A stretch of DNA of 64,000 nucleotides from CAIXOA01 sp041653635 (GCA_041653635.1 JBAZFC010000001.1:744001-808000), one strand, 5' to 3'; positions 43,047 through 52,206 are shown, counted from the stretch's first letter. Notes: a model not told the origin generated them from the letters alone. A program made the numbers and translations.

Positions 43047-43103
43047 ACAATTAAATGGAGCAAGGAAGAGGAGTGAAGTTCTCTCTAATTTCCCTTTGAC
43101 AAA

Positions 43104-43115
43104 CCTTGAAGCGTG
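43104..43115 (+). other. 16S processing stem, 3' strand
   Basis: CCTTGAAGCGTG pairs perfectly with 41455-41466. It lies about 75 bp after the mature 16S 3' end and marks the minimum extent of the primary transcript. Confidence 0.75.
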
Positions 43116-43186
43116 CGAATTATTTTTCGCATTAAATACATTACATAATTAATTGCTGCATCCCGCGCAGGAAAACAAAAATAAAT

Positions 43187-44551
43187 TCAAGCCACTGCCC
43201 GAAGTATCTTCGTATCCGCAAACTTCTCCGCAGGAAGGCGGACCAGCGGGGACCTTGCATTAAGCTTCTGGCTGAACCTCCTGATCGCCTCATGCGCCGC
43301 CTCGTGCAGCTCCCTGTCCACCGGGGGGATTGAGTTTTTGCCATTCCCGTTCATCTCCCCCAGCGGGACAGGCACAATCTCCATCCCAGATTCCTTCACA
43401 ATGAGCCTTACAATCTTGTCAGCCCTTATCTTCTGCCTCATGCGCAGTATCTCGCCTTCGGTGCCCACCAGGTATAATTTCCTTATCTTGAGGTGCTTCG
43501 CGGCATAGAAGAAGCTCACCACCGCGTGCGGCCCGAAAGTGTATGTCTCCCCCACCGCGTCGTGCCCGCTTATGGCGAACACGCTCCCCGGTGCTCCAAC
43601 CGGAAGGTCGGACTGCCCCGTAGCGACCAGGTACGCGCTGAGTGCCTTCCTTGGATGCAGGACGCTAGGTGAGCATACCGCCATCGCGGTCGGCTCCTGG
43701 TTCATCGTCCTTCTCACCCTCTCAGGGTGGCCTTCCGGAAGAATCGCAAGCGTTTCCGAGACCAGCGCGGCCATGTCCTCCAGCGGGCCGTAGAAAGCCG
43801 CATGGTTGTCCAGCCGGTAGGCGGCGCCGCTCCCATAATTCAGGACCGCTTCCGTAACGAATATGCTCTGGTGCTCCGGGTTTTCCGGATTTATGAGCGG
43901 GCTGAGCTGTGCATCCTGCCTGAATGCAGCCCTCACCTTGGCCGCCTGCTCCCCAACGTGCATCCTGTGGTCGTCCACGGATTTTATGAATCTCATCGGG
44001 TTGTACCCGTCAAAGCCGTAGTCATTCCTCAGTATCTCAAGCAGCGCCATCTGGTCCTCCATCTCCGGGCCGCCCTTCCTCATAAGGAAAGCCATCAGCT
44101 CCGTCCAGACCTTCCCGGCATGTTCCATGCCGCAGTTTATGCAGGTATTCTCCCTCACGAACTTAAGTTGCTTCCTGAGGTATGCCACCTGCCCCTCGGG
44201 GACGCCGGGCGCAAGGTGCGCATGCGCATGGGTGGTCATCCTCATGTTGATGATGAGCGGAATCTCGCCTGGTTCCATGACCTCAAGCCGGGAACATACA
44301 GGAAATCCCAGCTCGTATAATGCCTCCTTGTTCTCGTGAAGCTCCCTCTTCAGCGAATAAATCAGGTTCCTTGTCGCGAACGTGCCTGCGGAAAGCACCG
44401 AGGTCCTCACTACGATTATGCCCACTTCAGCATACCACTCCGCGATGATGTCCGCAAACAATGATTCAAGCGTGCCCCGGCCCCTTGAGTCCGCGCACCC
44501 TGCGTCCATGAGGATAAGTGCCTGACTGTAACCCTGTATCAAACCTGCCAT
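43187..44551 (-). CDS. Unknown protein with beta-carbonic-anhydrase-like motif
   Basis: 454 residues, family not recognised. The N-terminal MDAGCADSRGRG (Cys 19, Asp 21, Arg 23) matches the C-x-D-x-R zinc/aspartate dyad of beta-carbonic anhydrases. It is followed by GIIVVRTSVLSAG and RNLIYSL, which sit where those enzymes have a VxRNAG strand. The expected H-x-x-C is replaced by THAHAHL (108-113), and CINCGMEH (137-144) adds more potential ligands. The remaining ~300 residues are unlike a carbonic anhydrase. The ATG has GGTGA 5 nt upstream. A distant metal-binding relative is plausible but not proven. Confidence 0.6.
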   Translation of the reverse strand: MAGLIQGYSQALILMDAGCADSRGRGTLESLFADIIAEWYAEVGIIVVRTSVLSAGTFATRNLIYSLKRELHENKEALYELGFPVCSRLEVMEPGEIPLIINMRMTTHAHAHLAPGVPEGQVAYLRKQLKFVRENTCINCGMEHAGKVWTELMAFLMRKGGPEMEDQMALLEILRNDYGFDGYNPMRFIKSVDDHRMHVGEQAAKVRAAFRQDAQLSPLINPENPEHQSIFVTEAVLNYGSGAAYRLDNHAAFYGPLEDMAALVSETLAILPEGHPERVRRTMNQEPTAMAVCSPSVLHPRKALSAYLVATGQSDLPVGAPGSVFAISGHDAVGETYTFGPHAVVSFFYAAKHLKIRKLYLVGTEGEILRMRQKIRADKIVRLIVKESGMEIVPVPLGEMNGNGKNSIPPVDRELHEAAHEAIRRFSQKLNARSPLVRLPAEKFADTKILRAVA

Positions 44552-44614
44552 ATTTTCACCGGCTGAAATCTTACAATTAATCTAATGCAAAAAGGGTTTA
44601 AAAACCCACAATAC

Positions 44615-46045
44615 TTATCCCTTCACCACTCCTAAAGGCCTCAATCTCGCGACAATCCCGCTCAGCCCCGCCTCCTCCACGCTCTTCACCACTTCATCAA
44701 CGTTCTTGTATGCGTCCGGGGCCTCTTCCGCGAGCGTCCGCCTATCGGTAGCCCGCACGTAAATCCCCTGCCCCCACAAATCCTTCGCAATGTCCTGCCC
44801 GCGATGTTTATCTATTGCAGAGTGCCTGCTCATCGTCCTTCCGCTCCCGTGGCAGGTGCTTCCCCACGAGAGTTCAAGAGAGCGTTCCTTCCCGACCAGC
44901 ACATAGGATGCGGTGCCCATGCTTCCCGGAATAATCACGGGCTGCCCAATATTCCTATATAGCGGAGGAAGTTCTTCCCTCCCCTTGGGAAATGCACGCG
45001 TCGCCCCTTTCCTGTGCACCAATAATTTTCTCTTCTTCCCATCAACCAAATGCATTTCCTCTTTAGCTATATTATGCGCCACATCATACACAAGGTCCAT
45101 TTTTTCTCCGGTACCGGCTCCGAAAACAGAATCAAAGCTTTCTCTCGTCCAATGCATGATAACATGCCTATTCGTAAAAGCATAATTCACCGCACACTTC
45201 ATCGCCTTCAGATAGTTTTGCGCCTCCTTCTCTTTCAAGGGCGCATAGACCAGCTCCCTGTCCGGCATCGGAAGCCCAAGCCGGTTCGCTGCTCCCATCA
45301 CGCTCTCAAGGTGGTCGCTGCAAACCTGGTGCCCGAAGCCGCGCGAGCCGCAGTGAATCATGACCGTCACCATCCCCTCATGCAATCCAAAGGATTTCGC
45401 GGCCTTCTCATCAAATATTTTCTCCACCACCTGCACTTCCAAGAAATGATTTCCGGCGCCAAGCGTCCCAATCTGCGCCTTCCCCCTTTTTTTCGCAGTA
45501 GGCGAAACAACGGAAGGGTCCGCACCGCCCATCCTTCCGTATTCCTCCGTCCTTTCCTTATCCTGCTTCCTTCCGTATCCCTTTTCTATTGCCCAATCTA
45601 TCCCCTGCACGGAAACCTCATCCAATTCAGCGGGCGTAACCCGAAGCTTCCCCTCGCTCCCTACTCCGGAAGGAACATCCACAAACAGTTTATCGCATAT
45701 TTCCCGGATTTTTGGGCGCACATCATTAACTTCCAGCGGCGTCGTCAATAATCGAACCCCGCAATTGATATCATAGCCAACCCCGCCGGGCGAAACAATC
45801 CCCTCCTCCGCATCAAAGGCAGCCACCCCCCCAATCGGGAACCCGTACCCCTCGTGCCCGTCGGGCATCAGCATCGCGGCTTTTATTATCCCATCCAATT
45901 GTGCAACGTTCCCCAATTGCCACAAAGTCCTGTCTTTCTTCATCCCTTCCATCATGGTGGGAGTGGCGAACATCCATCCGGGGACCTTCATCTCCCCTTC
46001 CTTCTCCATCTCAAAAATCGCCTTCTCTTTCTGTGAAATTTTCAT
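44615..46045 (-). CDS. rtcB: RtcB-type RNA ligase
   Basis: GTP-dependent ligase joining 2',3'-cyclic phosphate and 5'-OH ends, required for tRNA splicing in archaea. 476 residues. Conserved parts: DGHEGYGFPIGGVAAF, GGVGYDINCGVRLL (with the metal-binding Cys), GAGNHFLEVQ, MIHCGSRGFGHQVCSDH, GSMGTASYVLVG and LSWGSTCHGSGRTMSRHSA, which includes the guanylylated-histidine region, ending with VARLRPLGVVKG. ATG 46045 is the likely start; ATG 46051 is 6 nt upstream. Confidence 0.96.
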   Translation of the reverse strand: MKISQKEKAIFEMEKEGEMKVPGWMFATPTMMEGMKKDRTLWQLGNVAQLDGIIKAAMLMPDGHEGYGFPIGGVAAFDAEEGIVSPGGVGYDINCGVRLLTTPLEVNDVRPKIREICDKLFVDVPSGVGSEGKLRVTPAELDEVSVQGIDWAIEKGYGRKQDKERTEEYGRMGGADPSVVSPTAKKRGKAQIGTLGAGNHFLEVQVVEKIFDEKAAKSFGLHEGMVTVMIHCGSRGFGHQVCSDHLESVMGAANRLGLPMPDRELVYAPLKEKEAQNYLKAMKCAVNYAFTNRHVIMHWTRESFDSVFGAGTGEKMDLVYDVAHNIAKEEMHLVDGKKRKLLVHRKGATRAFPKGREELPPLYRNIGQPVIIPGSMGTASYVLVGKERSLELSWGSTCHGSGRTMSRHSAIDKHRGQDIAKDLWGQGIYVRATDRRTLAEEAPDAYKNVDEVVKSVEEAGLSGIVARLRPLGVVKG

Positions 46046-46102
46046 AAGCATACCGCCTAAATGTTGGCATAAGGGCTTAAAATGCGTTTCTGCGGCCCGG
46101 CA

Positions 46103-46675
46103 CTACTCATGGCAGAAGAATTGGCCTAGCAATTCCCTGCAGAGCTCGCGTATTCTCGGGTTTTCGCTTTTCGCCGCGTCCTCCTCAAGTGCGGCCTTTG
46201 CGCCGGGGACAATTATGCCAGCCGCCCTCTGAATTCCCCTGTCCCTGCTTTTAGATGCATCCACCAGTGCTGAAAGTGCGAATTCGTCCCTAATCCTTAT
46301 GAGCGCAAGGGCAGCAGTCCCCTGCTCCATAGCCCCACCATAGAAAAGCATCTCCCTCAGCGGCACGCCAGCTTCCTCGCAGTTTATCCCTTCCTCCGAA
46401 AGCTTGCTTATCATAAGCGCCGCACCCGCACCGCGTTCACCGCCCTTAGCTATCATTTCGGATAGCACACGGACGACCGCCTCCCCCTCATTCGCCCTCT
46501 TGACAAGTTCGCGGACTGACGCCCCATTAACACCATCCGCCCCCTCCACCAATGCATTTACCTTCTTCCTGGTGAAATAATTCCCAGTGACCCGGTTGAG
46601 AAAGCCCGGCTTCTTCATGCCATTCTTTTTGCCATCCTGATGAGGTGTTGCCGCAATTGGCTTTTGCGTTTGCAT
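46103..46675 (-). CDS. Helical-repeat protein, HEAT-like
   Basis: 190 residues, alpha-helical after a polar N-terminus of ~25. Segments such as GAGAALMISKLSEEG, EQGTAALALIRIRDEFALSALVDASKSRD and GIQRAAGIIVPGAKAAL have the spacing of HEAT repeats. No function can be assigned. The start is supported by TTTAAAAGCA-N6-TACAC, with ATG about 28 nt from the TATA centre. It forms a separate transcription unit next to another helical protein controlled by the same element. Confidence 0.6.
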   Translation of the reverse strand: MQTQKPIAATPHQDGKKNGMKKPGFLNRVTGNYFTRKKVNALVEGADGVNGASVRELVKRANEGEAVVRVLSEMIAKGGERGAGAALMISKLSEEGINCEEAGVPLREMLFYGGAMEQGTAALALIRIRDEFALSALVDASKSRDRGIQRAAGIIVPGAKAALEEDAAKSENPRIRELCRELLGQFFCHE

Positions 46676-46685
46676 ATGGATTGTT

Positions 46686-46706
46686 GTGTAGAATTATGCT
46701 TTTAAA
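46686..46706 (-). promoter_or_regulatory. Promoter with shared TTTAAAAGCA-N6-TACAC element
   Basis: On the minus strand TTTAAAAGCA (46706-46697) is followed after 6 nt by TACAC (46690-46686). The ATG is at 46675. It is identical in layout to 5954-5974. Confidence 0.6.
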
Positions 46707-46726
46707 TGCAGGTGTGCGGCACACTG

Positions 46727-47269
46727 TCAGAATGGTAGCTCGCAAATCGCCCTTTTGACCGCTTCCCTGAAACCGGGGTCGCTTATCTTGTCCGCGGCTG
46801 CCTCCGCCCTCGCGGGTTCCGAAAGCTTCGCGTAGGAGAATGCGATTCCAGCGAGCGCCTCCCTCTTCTTCGCGCACTCCGCCTCCTGTTCCACCTTTTC
46901 CAGCGCCCTCGCCATCACCGGCAGGGGGTCCTGGCCCGTTTCCTTGTACGCGTGTGCAATGCACAAAAGAAGTTCCGCCGAAAGGAACGGGTTTCCCACC
47001 GCGTCCGCGCCTTCGTAGGCCCCCTTCAGGATTGGCTGCGGGTCCCCGCCCACCGCCTCGCATGCGGCTGCGACAAGGAACATCATGCCCATCCTTTCCT
47101 TGGGGTTTTCCAGCTTCATCGCTTCCTCCCTGCCCGCCCGCACCAGCGGCTCCACTTCAGCCGCCAGGTTTGCCAACTTGGGTTCCCTTCCGGCAAGCGC
47201 ATCGCGCTTCCTGCAGGCCGGCCCGGGGGCTGGCTTCTCGCTCACGCCATCCCGGGTTGCGTTGCCCAT
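46727..47269 (-). CDS. Helical-repeat protein, TPR/HEAT-like
   Basis: 180 residues. After ~30 polar residues it has alternating helices of the kind MMFLVAAACEAVGGDPQPILKGAYEGA, LLLCIAHAYKETGQDPLPVMARALEKV and LAGIAFSYAKLSEPARAEAAADKI. These resemble three tetratricopeptide-type units. Function unknown. The start at 47269 has the shared TTTATAAGCA-N6-TACAC promoter; the next upstream gene is divergent lysS. Confidence 0.6.
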   Translation of the reverse strand: MGNATRDGVSEKPAPGPACRKRDALAGREPKLANLAAEVEPLVRAGREEAMKLENPKERMGMMFLVAAACEAVGGDPQPILKGAYEGADAVGNPFLSAELLLCIAHAYKETGQDPLPVMARALEKVEQEAECAKKREALAGIAFSYAKLSEPARAEAAADKISDPGFREAVKRAICELPF

Positions 47270-47280
47270 GCCTCATTCAT

Positions 47281-47301
47281 GTGTATAATTGTGCTTATAA
47301 A
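47281..47301 (-). promoter_or_regulatory. Promoter with shared TTTATAAGCA-N6-TACAC element
   Basis: On the minus strand TTTATAAGCA (47301-47292) is followed after 6 nt by TACAC (47285-47281), with the ATG at 47269. Confidence 0.6.
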
Positions 47302-47364
47302 TGTTAATCTAATTTTTGCACTGCCCACCCCATCTTTAAAAATTCTATTTTCCAATCCTTTCCC

Positions 47365-48879
47365 ATGGACAAGAAGAATTCCCACTGGTCGGAACTCATC
47401 GCGGACGAGGTGGCGGAGAAAACCTCCCCTCCGTTCGTAATCGCCAGCGGCATAACCACCTCCGGCCCGCTCCACCCCGGAACCCTGTGCGAATTCATGT
47501 TTGCGGACGCAATCGCAAAGGAGTTGGAAAAGAAGGGGAAAACGCATTTCATATTCAACGCTGACATCCTGGATGCGTTTGATTCCATCCCGGAGCCGTT
47601 CAAGAAATACGAGAAGGAGCTCACCCCGCACCTGGGGAAGCCGCTTGCGCACACCCCGGACCCGATGGGCTGCCACAAATCCTTCGGCGAGCATTTCCTC
47701 GCCGAGGCGGCGGACGCGATGCACAAGTTCGGCGCGCACCCCGAAATAATGCCGGCGCAGGAGCTTTATGCAAAAGGGGCGTATGATGAGTATGCAAGGG
47801 AATATTCCGAACGAAAGGATGAGGTTAAGGAAATAGTGCGCGCCTCCTCCCAGCGGGAAACGATGCCCGATGACTGGCATCCCATAATGCCCATCTGCGA
47901 GAACTGCGGGAAGATAGCCACCACTCGCGTCCTTTCCTATTCCAATGGCGCCTATGAATACTCATGCGACCGGGAAGTGGAATACACGAAGGGCTGCGGG
48001 CATAAGGGAAGGGCGAAAATCACCGACCACAAATACAAATTGCTGTTCCGGCTGGACTGGCCCGCGAGGCAGGACTTCCTTGGGGTGCAGATAGAAGGGG
48101 GAAGCGTTGACCACCATACAAAGGGCGGGACGATAGCGACGGTTTATGCAATCCACAGGCAATTCTTCAAGAAGAACGGCCCGGTTGTCTTTTACAAATT
48201 CGGATTCCTGAAATACAAGGGCAAGAAATATTCCAAGAGCAAGGGAATCGGGCACACGGTCACGGAATTGATGCAGGTGCTTCCTCTTCCAGTGCTGGAA
48301 TATGCGCTGCTCCGCCCGGATTTGCAGGAGGATAAAGAGTTGGTGCTGGACGAGCAGACGCTGCTCACATTGGTTTCAGATTTTGAGTATTCCGCATCCA
48401 TAGACACGGAAAAGGAGGTGGAGCGTGCAGACCGCAAAAAGGCTGTTGCATACTCGCTCACGCAGGGAAAGAAATGGAATGCGCCTTTGCAGGACATTCT
48501 CGTCACTTATGCATTATACAAGGATTGGGCTGAAGTGGGCAAGAAGCTAAACGATGCAAAAGGCGTTGCCTACATCGCCCCATACGTGGAGCAATGGTTC
48601 TCACGCAAATGGATTCCTGACAAATATGTGTTTGAGCTGAAAGGCGCGCCGCATGAGCATGCGCAGCTCGTAAAGGAGTTCGCCTCTTCCCTGAATGAAA
48701 AGATGGAAGAGCAGGACATCCAGAATTCCGTATACGAGTTGGCGAAGAAGAACAACGTCCCTCCACCCGAGCTGTTCAAATCCATTTATCTCGCATTAAT
48801 TTCCAAGCCGCAGGGGCCAAAGCTCGCCCGCTTCATAAAAATATTGGGCGTGAAAAAAGTGAAAGAGCTGGTTGGATAA
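47365..48879 (+). CDS. lysS: Lysyl-tRNA synthetase, class I
   Basis: Class I LysRS, the archaeal form unrelated to the class II bacterial and eukaryotic enzyme, 504 residues. HIGH-type motif GPLHPGTL lies near residues 33-40 and KYSKSKG, the KMSKS equivalent, near 290. The insertion with CENCGK and the later C-x8-C pair (SCDREVEYTKGCG) is a zinc site of the family. The C-terminal helical domain binds the anticodon. CTTTAAAAA about 26 nt before the ATG supports a leaderless start. Its stop abuts the topA stop. Confidence 0.95.
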   Translation: MDKKNSHWSELIADEVAEKTSPPFVIASGITTSGPLHPGTLCEFMFADAIAKELEKKGKTHFIFNADILDAFDSIPEPFKKYEKELTPHLGKPLAHTPDPMGCHKSFGEHFLAEAADAMHKFGAHPEIMPAQELYAKGAYDEYAREYSERKDEVKEIVRASSQRETMPDDWHPIMPICENCGKIATTRVLSYSNGAYEYSCDREVEYTKGCGHKGRAKITDHKYKLLFRLDWPARQDFLGVQIEGGSVDHHTKGGTIATVYAIHRQFFKKNGPVVFYKFGFLKYKGKKYSKSKGIGHTVTELMQVLPLPVLEYALLRPDLQEDKELVLDEQTLLTLVSDFEYSASIDTEKEVERADRKKAVAYSLTQGKKWNAPLQDILVTYALYKDWAEVGKKLNDAKGVAYIAPYVEQWFSRKWIPDKYVFELKGAPHEHAQLVKEFASSLNEKMEEQDIQNSVYELAKKNNVPPPELFKSIYLALISKPQGPKLARFIKILGVKKVKELVG

Positions 48880-51024
48880 TCACGTAGATTCCGCCTTCTC
48901 TTTCGCAGCTTTCTTCTTTCGCGGCGCCGCCTTCTTTCGCGGCTTCTTTTCCTTCTTCTCCGTGCCTTCTTTCGCCTCTTCCGCCGCCTTTTCCTTTTCC
49001 GCCTTCTTCTTGCCCCAGTTCGCCTTGCTCTTGCAATTCACCACGAGGCACATTTCATAGGAGCGGCCCTTTCCCCGGATTTTCGCCATCGGCCCGCCGC
49101 ATTCCGGGCATTTTTTCTCAATCAGCACCGCATATCCCATCTGGGGCAGCGGATATGAGTTCCTGCAATTCGGGTAGCCGGTGCACCCTACGAACTGGCT
49201 GCCGGTCTTCATCCTTATGACGCGCAGGGGCTTGCCGCAGAGCGGGCAAATCGCCTTCGCGGTTTCCGCTTCCGTTTGTTTTACTGACGCAAGCAATTCC
49301 TTCCCGATCGCATCCTCGTTCCTCCTGAAATCGTCAAGGATTTGCACCAGCATTTCCTTGCCTTCCTCTATGACGATGTCTTTTCCGAGCTTGCCTGCGA
49401 CCACCGCCTCCATCTCGTCTTCCAACTTCCTGGTGAGCTCCTCGTCAAGTATTTTCGGCGCGAACTTCCCCAGCACCTCCCAAACGCGCATCCCGAACGG
49501 AGAAACTTCTATGCTCCTGCCCTCCGCATACCCCCTCTTGAACAGGGTATCCACAATCACGGAGCGCGTCGCCTTCGTACCCAAATGTTTCTTCTCCAAT
49601 TCGGAGATGATGCTCGCCGGCGAATACCTGTTCGGCGGCTTGGTCTGTTTCTTTTCCTTCTTTTTCTCTTCCACAGGCGTGCTTTCCCCGTTTGCAAAGG
49701 GTGCAATCGCCTTCTCCTTGTTCTTGTAGTATGGGTAAAATTCTATCCATCCCTTCTCCATTATGCGCGAGCCGTTCGCGTCAAATCCTTCCCCTCCCGC
49801 GCGCGCCTTCACTTTCGTGACCGCAATCTTCGCGGGCGGCGCAAAGCAGGAAAGGAACCTCCTCGCAATCAAATCATACAATTTCTTCTCCTGCTCGCCG
49901 AGCTTTCCGGGCTGCATCCCGGTTGGATGGATTGCCGGATGCGCCGGGTCCTCCTTCCTCCCTTCCCTCGGCCTGAACCATTTCTTTTCCAAAAGGATTT
50001 TCGCATGCTCCGCATAATTCGGGTTTGCGGACAATTTGTCTATTATGCGCGCAAGCCCGAGTTTCGCAGGCAATTTCTGCGAAGAAGTCCTTGGATATGA
50101 AATGAGCGAACCTTCATACAGCGTCTGCGCAAGCGAGAGCGTGAGCGCGGGCGGGAACCCGAACACCCCGTACGCCTCCAATTGCAATGAAGTCAAATCA
50201 AAAGGCGGATAAGCCCATGCTTCTATCTCCTTGTTCTCCACATCCTCTATCGTTGCGTTTGCGCCCTTCGCTACCTTCCCATACGCCGCTTCCGCCTTCG
50301 CCTCCTCCATGAACCTTCCGGCTTCATGCAGGAATTCCGTGCCCTTCAGCCAGATGCGCACTTCCCAATAATCCTGAGGAATGAATGCCCCTATCTCCTT
50401 CTCTCTTTTTGCAAGAATATCCAATGCCGGCCCCTGCACCCTCCCTATGCTCATGGTGCGGAAGCCGCCCGCCTTTTTCAGCGCGGTCATCAGCGCGCGG
50501 GACAGATTAATGCCGTAATACCAGTCCAGGACGTGCCGAGCCTCGCCTGCAAATGCATTGTTGAAATCTATGCTGCCCTCCCTGTTCTCAAAGGAGTCCT
50601 GCAATTCGGACTGGACGAGGGACGAGAACTTCATCCTCCCCCCGTTCTGCCCTCCGTAGCAGAAGCGATAAACATTATATCCAATCAGCGAACCCTCAAT
50701 GTCGTAGTCGCATGCAACCGTGACGCGGTCCGCCTTCTTCCCCAGCATGCTGAGGGTTTCCGTATAATCCCTGGTATAGTATGAAAATTTGCTAATCTGG
50801 TATGCGGGCTTCCATTCCACGTCAAAAACCGGATAATTCCTGCTTACCTTCTTCTCGGCGAGGTTGAAGAGGTGCCCCACCGCGGGCGCCACCGCGTACT
50901 CGTGCCCGTCCTTTTTTATCTCGTAATAGCTGACCTTGCCCTGCCTGCGCTGCACCATCTCCCCGCCGATGGCTTTTGCGATTGTGTAGGCGACCTTGGG
51001 CTTCTCCGCGACTATCAGTTCCAT
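48880..51024 (-). CDS. topA: DNA topoisomerase I (type IA)
   Basis: Relaxes negative supercoils through a 5'-phosphotyrosine intermediate. 714 residues. The TOPRIM domain starts at residue 2 (ELIVAEKPKVAYTIA) with the acidic CDYDIEGSLIGYN. The catalytic tyrosine is in SLISYPRTSSQKLP at about 310. Two C-terminal C4 zinc fingers read CPLCGKPLRVIRMKTG..CTGYPNC and CPECGGPMAKI..C. The last 50 residues are a Lys/Ala/Glu-rich tail, as in histone-like extensions. A TTTTATATAC box lies 30 nt before the ATG, and a Z-DNA-prone palindrome lies further upstream. Confidence 0.95.
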   Translation of the reverse strand: MELIVAEKPKVAYTIAKAIGGEMVQRRQGKVSYYEIKKDGHEYAVAPAVGHLFNLAEKKVSRNYPVFDVEWKPAYQISKFSYYTRDYTETLSMLGKKADRVTVACDYDIEGSLIGYNVYRFCYGGQNGGRMKFSSLVQSELQDSFENREGSIDFNNAFAGEARHVLDWYYGINLSRALMTALKKAGGFRTMSIGRVQGPALDILAKREKEIGAFIPQDYWEVRIWLKGTEFLHEAGRFMEEAKAEAAYGKVAKGANATIEDVENKEIEAWAYPPFDLTSLQLEAYGVFGFPPALTLSLAQTLYEGSLISYPRTSSQKLPAKLGLARIIDKLSANPNYAEHAKILLEKKWFRPREGRKEDPAHPAIHPTGMQPGKLGEQEKKLYDLIARRFLSCFAPPAKIAVTKVKARAGGEGFDANGSRIMEKGWIEFYPYYKNKEKAIAPFANGESTPVEEKKKEKKQTKPPNRYSPASIISELEKKHLGTKATRSVIVDTLFKRGYAEGRSIEVSPFGMRVWEVLGKFAPKILDEELTRKLEDEMEAVVAGKLGKDIVIEEGKEMLVQILDDFRRNEDAIGKELLASVKQTEAETAKAICPLCGKPLRVIRMKTGSQFVGCTGYPNCRNSYPLPQMGYAVLIEKKCPECGGPMAKIRGKGRSYEMCLVVNCKSKANWGKKKAEKEKAAEEAKEGTEKKEKKPRKKAAPRKKKAAKEKAEST

Positions 51025-51086
51025 AGTTTCCGAGTAAGAATATGAGGTGGTATATAAAACCCGCGCAAGCTCTCTACGCGCACACC

Positions 51087-51108
51087 CGCGCGCGCACGCG
51101 TGCGCGCG
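51087..51108. promoter_or_regulatory. Alternating CG palindrome upstream of topA
   Basis: Bases 51087-51108 alternate pyrimidine and purine without interruption. 51089-51108 is a perfect 20-bp palindrome centred on ACGCGT. It lies about 30-55 bp upstream of the topA TATA box. Such sequences adopt Z-DNA or cruciforms under negative supercoiling, which would suit supercoil-sensitive control of a topoisomerase gene. Confidence 0.5.
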
Positions 51109-51164
51109 AATACTATACTATTACTGTCCACAGCCCTATTGCTGCCCCGCGCCCGTTTCTCCGA

Positions 51165-51689
51165 TTACCTGCTCCTATAACTCGACAGCACGTTGTATTT
51201 CGCCCCGTTCCTTCCCAGCACGCTCTCCAGGAGGTGGAATTCCCGCACGTTGAAGTCCCCGAACTTCCATTCTGCATATTTCTTCAGGTAATCGTCCATC
51301 ACCAGTTTGCGTTTAACGCGCGCCATGGTGAGATGGGGAGTGAATTCCTCCTTCGCGAACATGCCCGCCAGCCTCTCGTTGATTTCCCGTGCCAGCGCCT
51401 CCAGCTCCGGGCTCACGCATCCCGCCCACACCACCTTCACGTACTTCTCGTTAGGGAATGCGCCAACCCCGCGCACCTTGACCTTGAAGCCCGTAAACTC
51501 AACTTCCCGGAGCACCGCATCCACCCGGTCCAGCATGCGCGGATTGACCTCGCCCAGGAACTTCAGGGTGACGTGCATCTGCGTGAGCGCCACCTTTTTC
51601 AGCCCCCCTTCCTCCGGGAGCTCCCTCTGCGCCTGCCCGATGTTCCTCTTTATCTCAAGCGGAATGTCCACAGCTATGAAAAGCCTCAT
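51165..51689 (-). CDS. thpR: RNA 2',3'-cyclic phosphodiesterase ThpR
   Basis: A 174-residue 2H phosphoesterase of the LigT/ThpR family, which opens 2',3'-cyclic phosphates on RNA ends. The two catalytic HxT motifs are HVTLKFLG (His about 39) and HLTMARVK (His about 128). The N-terminus MRLFIAVDIP is standard. TTTTTAATATC centred about 27 nt upstream supports a leaderless ATG. It diverges from the gene at 51761. Functionally it touches the same RNA-end chemistry as RtcB. Confidence 0.93.
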   Translation of the reverse strand: MRLFIAVDIPLEIKRNIGQAQRELPEEGGLKKVALTQMHVTLKFLGEVNPRMLDRVDAVLREVEFTGFKVKVRGVGAFPNEKYVKVVWAGCVSPELEALAREINERLAGMFAKEEFTPHLTMARVKRKLVMDDYLKKYAEWKFGDFNVREFHLLESVLGRNGAKYNVLSSYRSR

Positions 51690-51760
51690 GGACGGATGTC
51701 GCGTGTGGATATTAAAAACATTTCGTGGCTATTAATTTCCCTACCCTAAAAGGTGTCAAT

Positions 51761-52168
51761 ATGAGCAGAGCAGATTTACACATGCAGGGAAGGCGGGCAG
51801 GGCAACCTGCACAGGCGCAATTGCTTCCGGAATGCGGACGGATATCCCAGATGCCTGGGCTCAGGCATAGGGGCGGCATGGCTGGCAGGGACGTTGCGGT
51901 CGCGCTTCCGAAGAGCTTGTTGCACAGGTACATTGAAGCAATCCCTCTTGCAAAGAACCACATGCAGGAGGCGCTCCTCCACGAGAGGGCGGCATTGTGC
52001 TTCCTGGAGGTGGGCGAGCTGGATGAATCCATCAGCCAGGCGAAGGTGGCGCACTTCCTCTTCAAGGAAATACACCCGGACCAGGCAAGGCAGTTTGAAG
52101 ACAGGTTCAATAGGCGGCTCCACTCAAGCTTGAAGGGCGCGGTCGCCGTGGAATTTTTCGACCTCTGA
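51761..52168 (+). CDS. Hypothetical TPR-like helical protein
   Basis: 135 residues from ATG 51761, which has an AGGTG site 5 nt upstream. A polar Gln/Gly/Arg-rich N-terminus of ~45 residues precedes three helices (LLHRYIEAIPLAKNHMQEALLHERAALCFLEVGELDESISQAKVAHFLFKEI region). Their spacing resembles a TPR or MIT-like bundle. No family recognised. The TATA-like ATATTAAAAA between it and divergent thpR could serve either gene. Confidence 0.6.
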   Translation: MSRADLHMQGRRAGQPAQAQLLPECGRISQMPGLRHRGGMAGRDVAVALPKSLLHRYIEAIPLAKNHMQEALLHERAALCFLEVGELDESISQAKVAHFLFKEIHPDQARQFEDRFNRRLHSSLKGAVAVEFFDL

Positions 52169-52206
52169 ACGGGCATCTTTAATAAGGTGCCTTCCCATAT
52201 TTTTTC

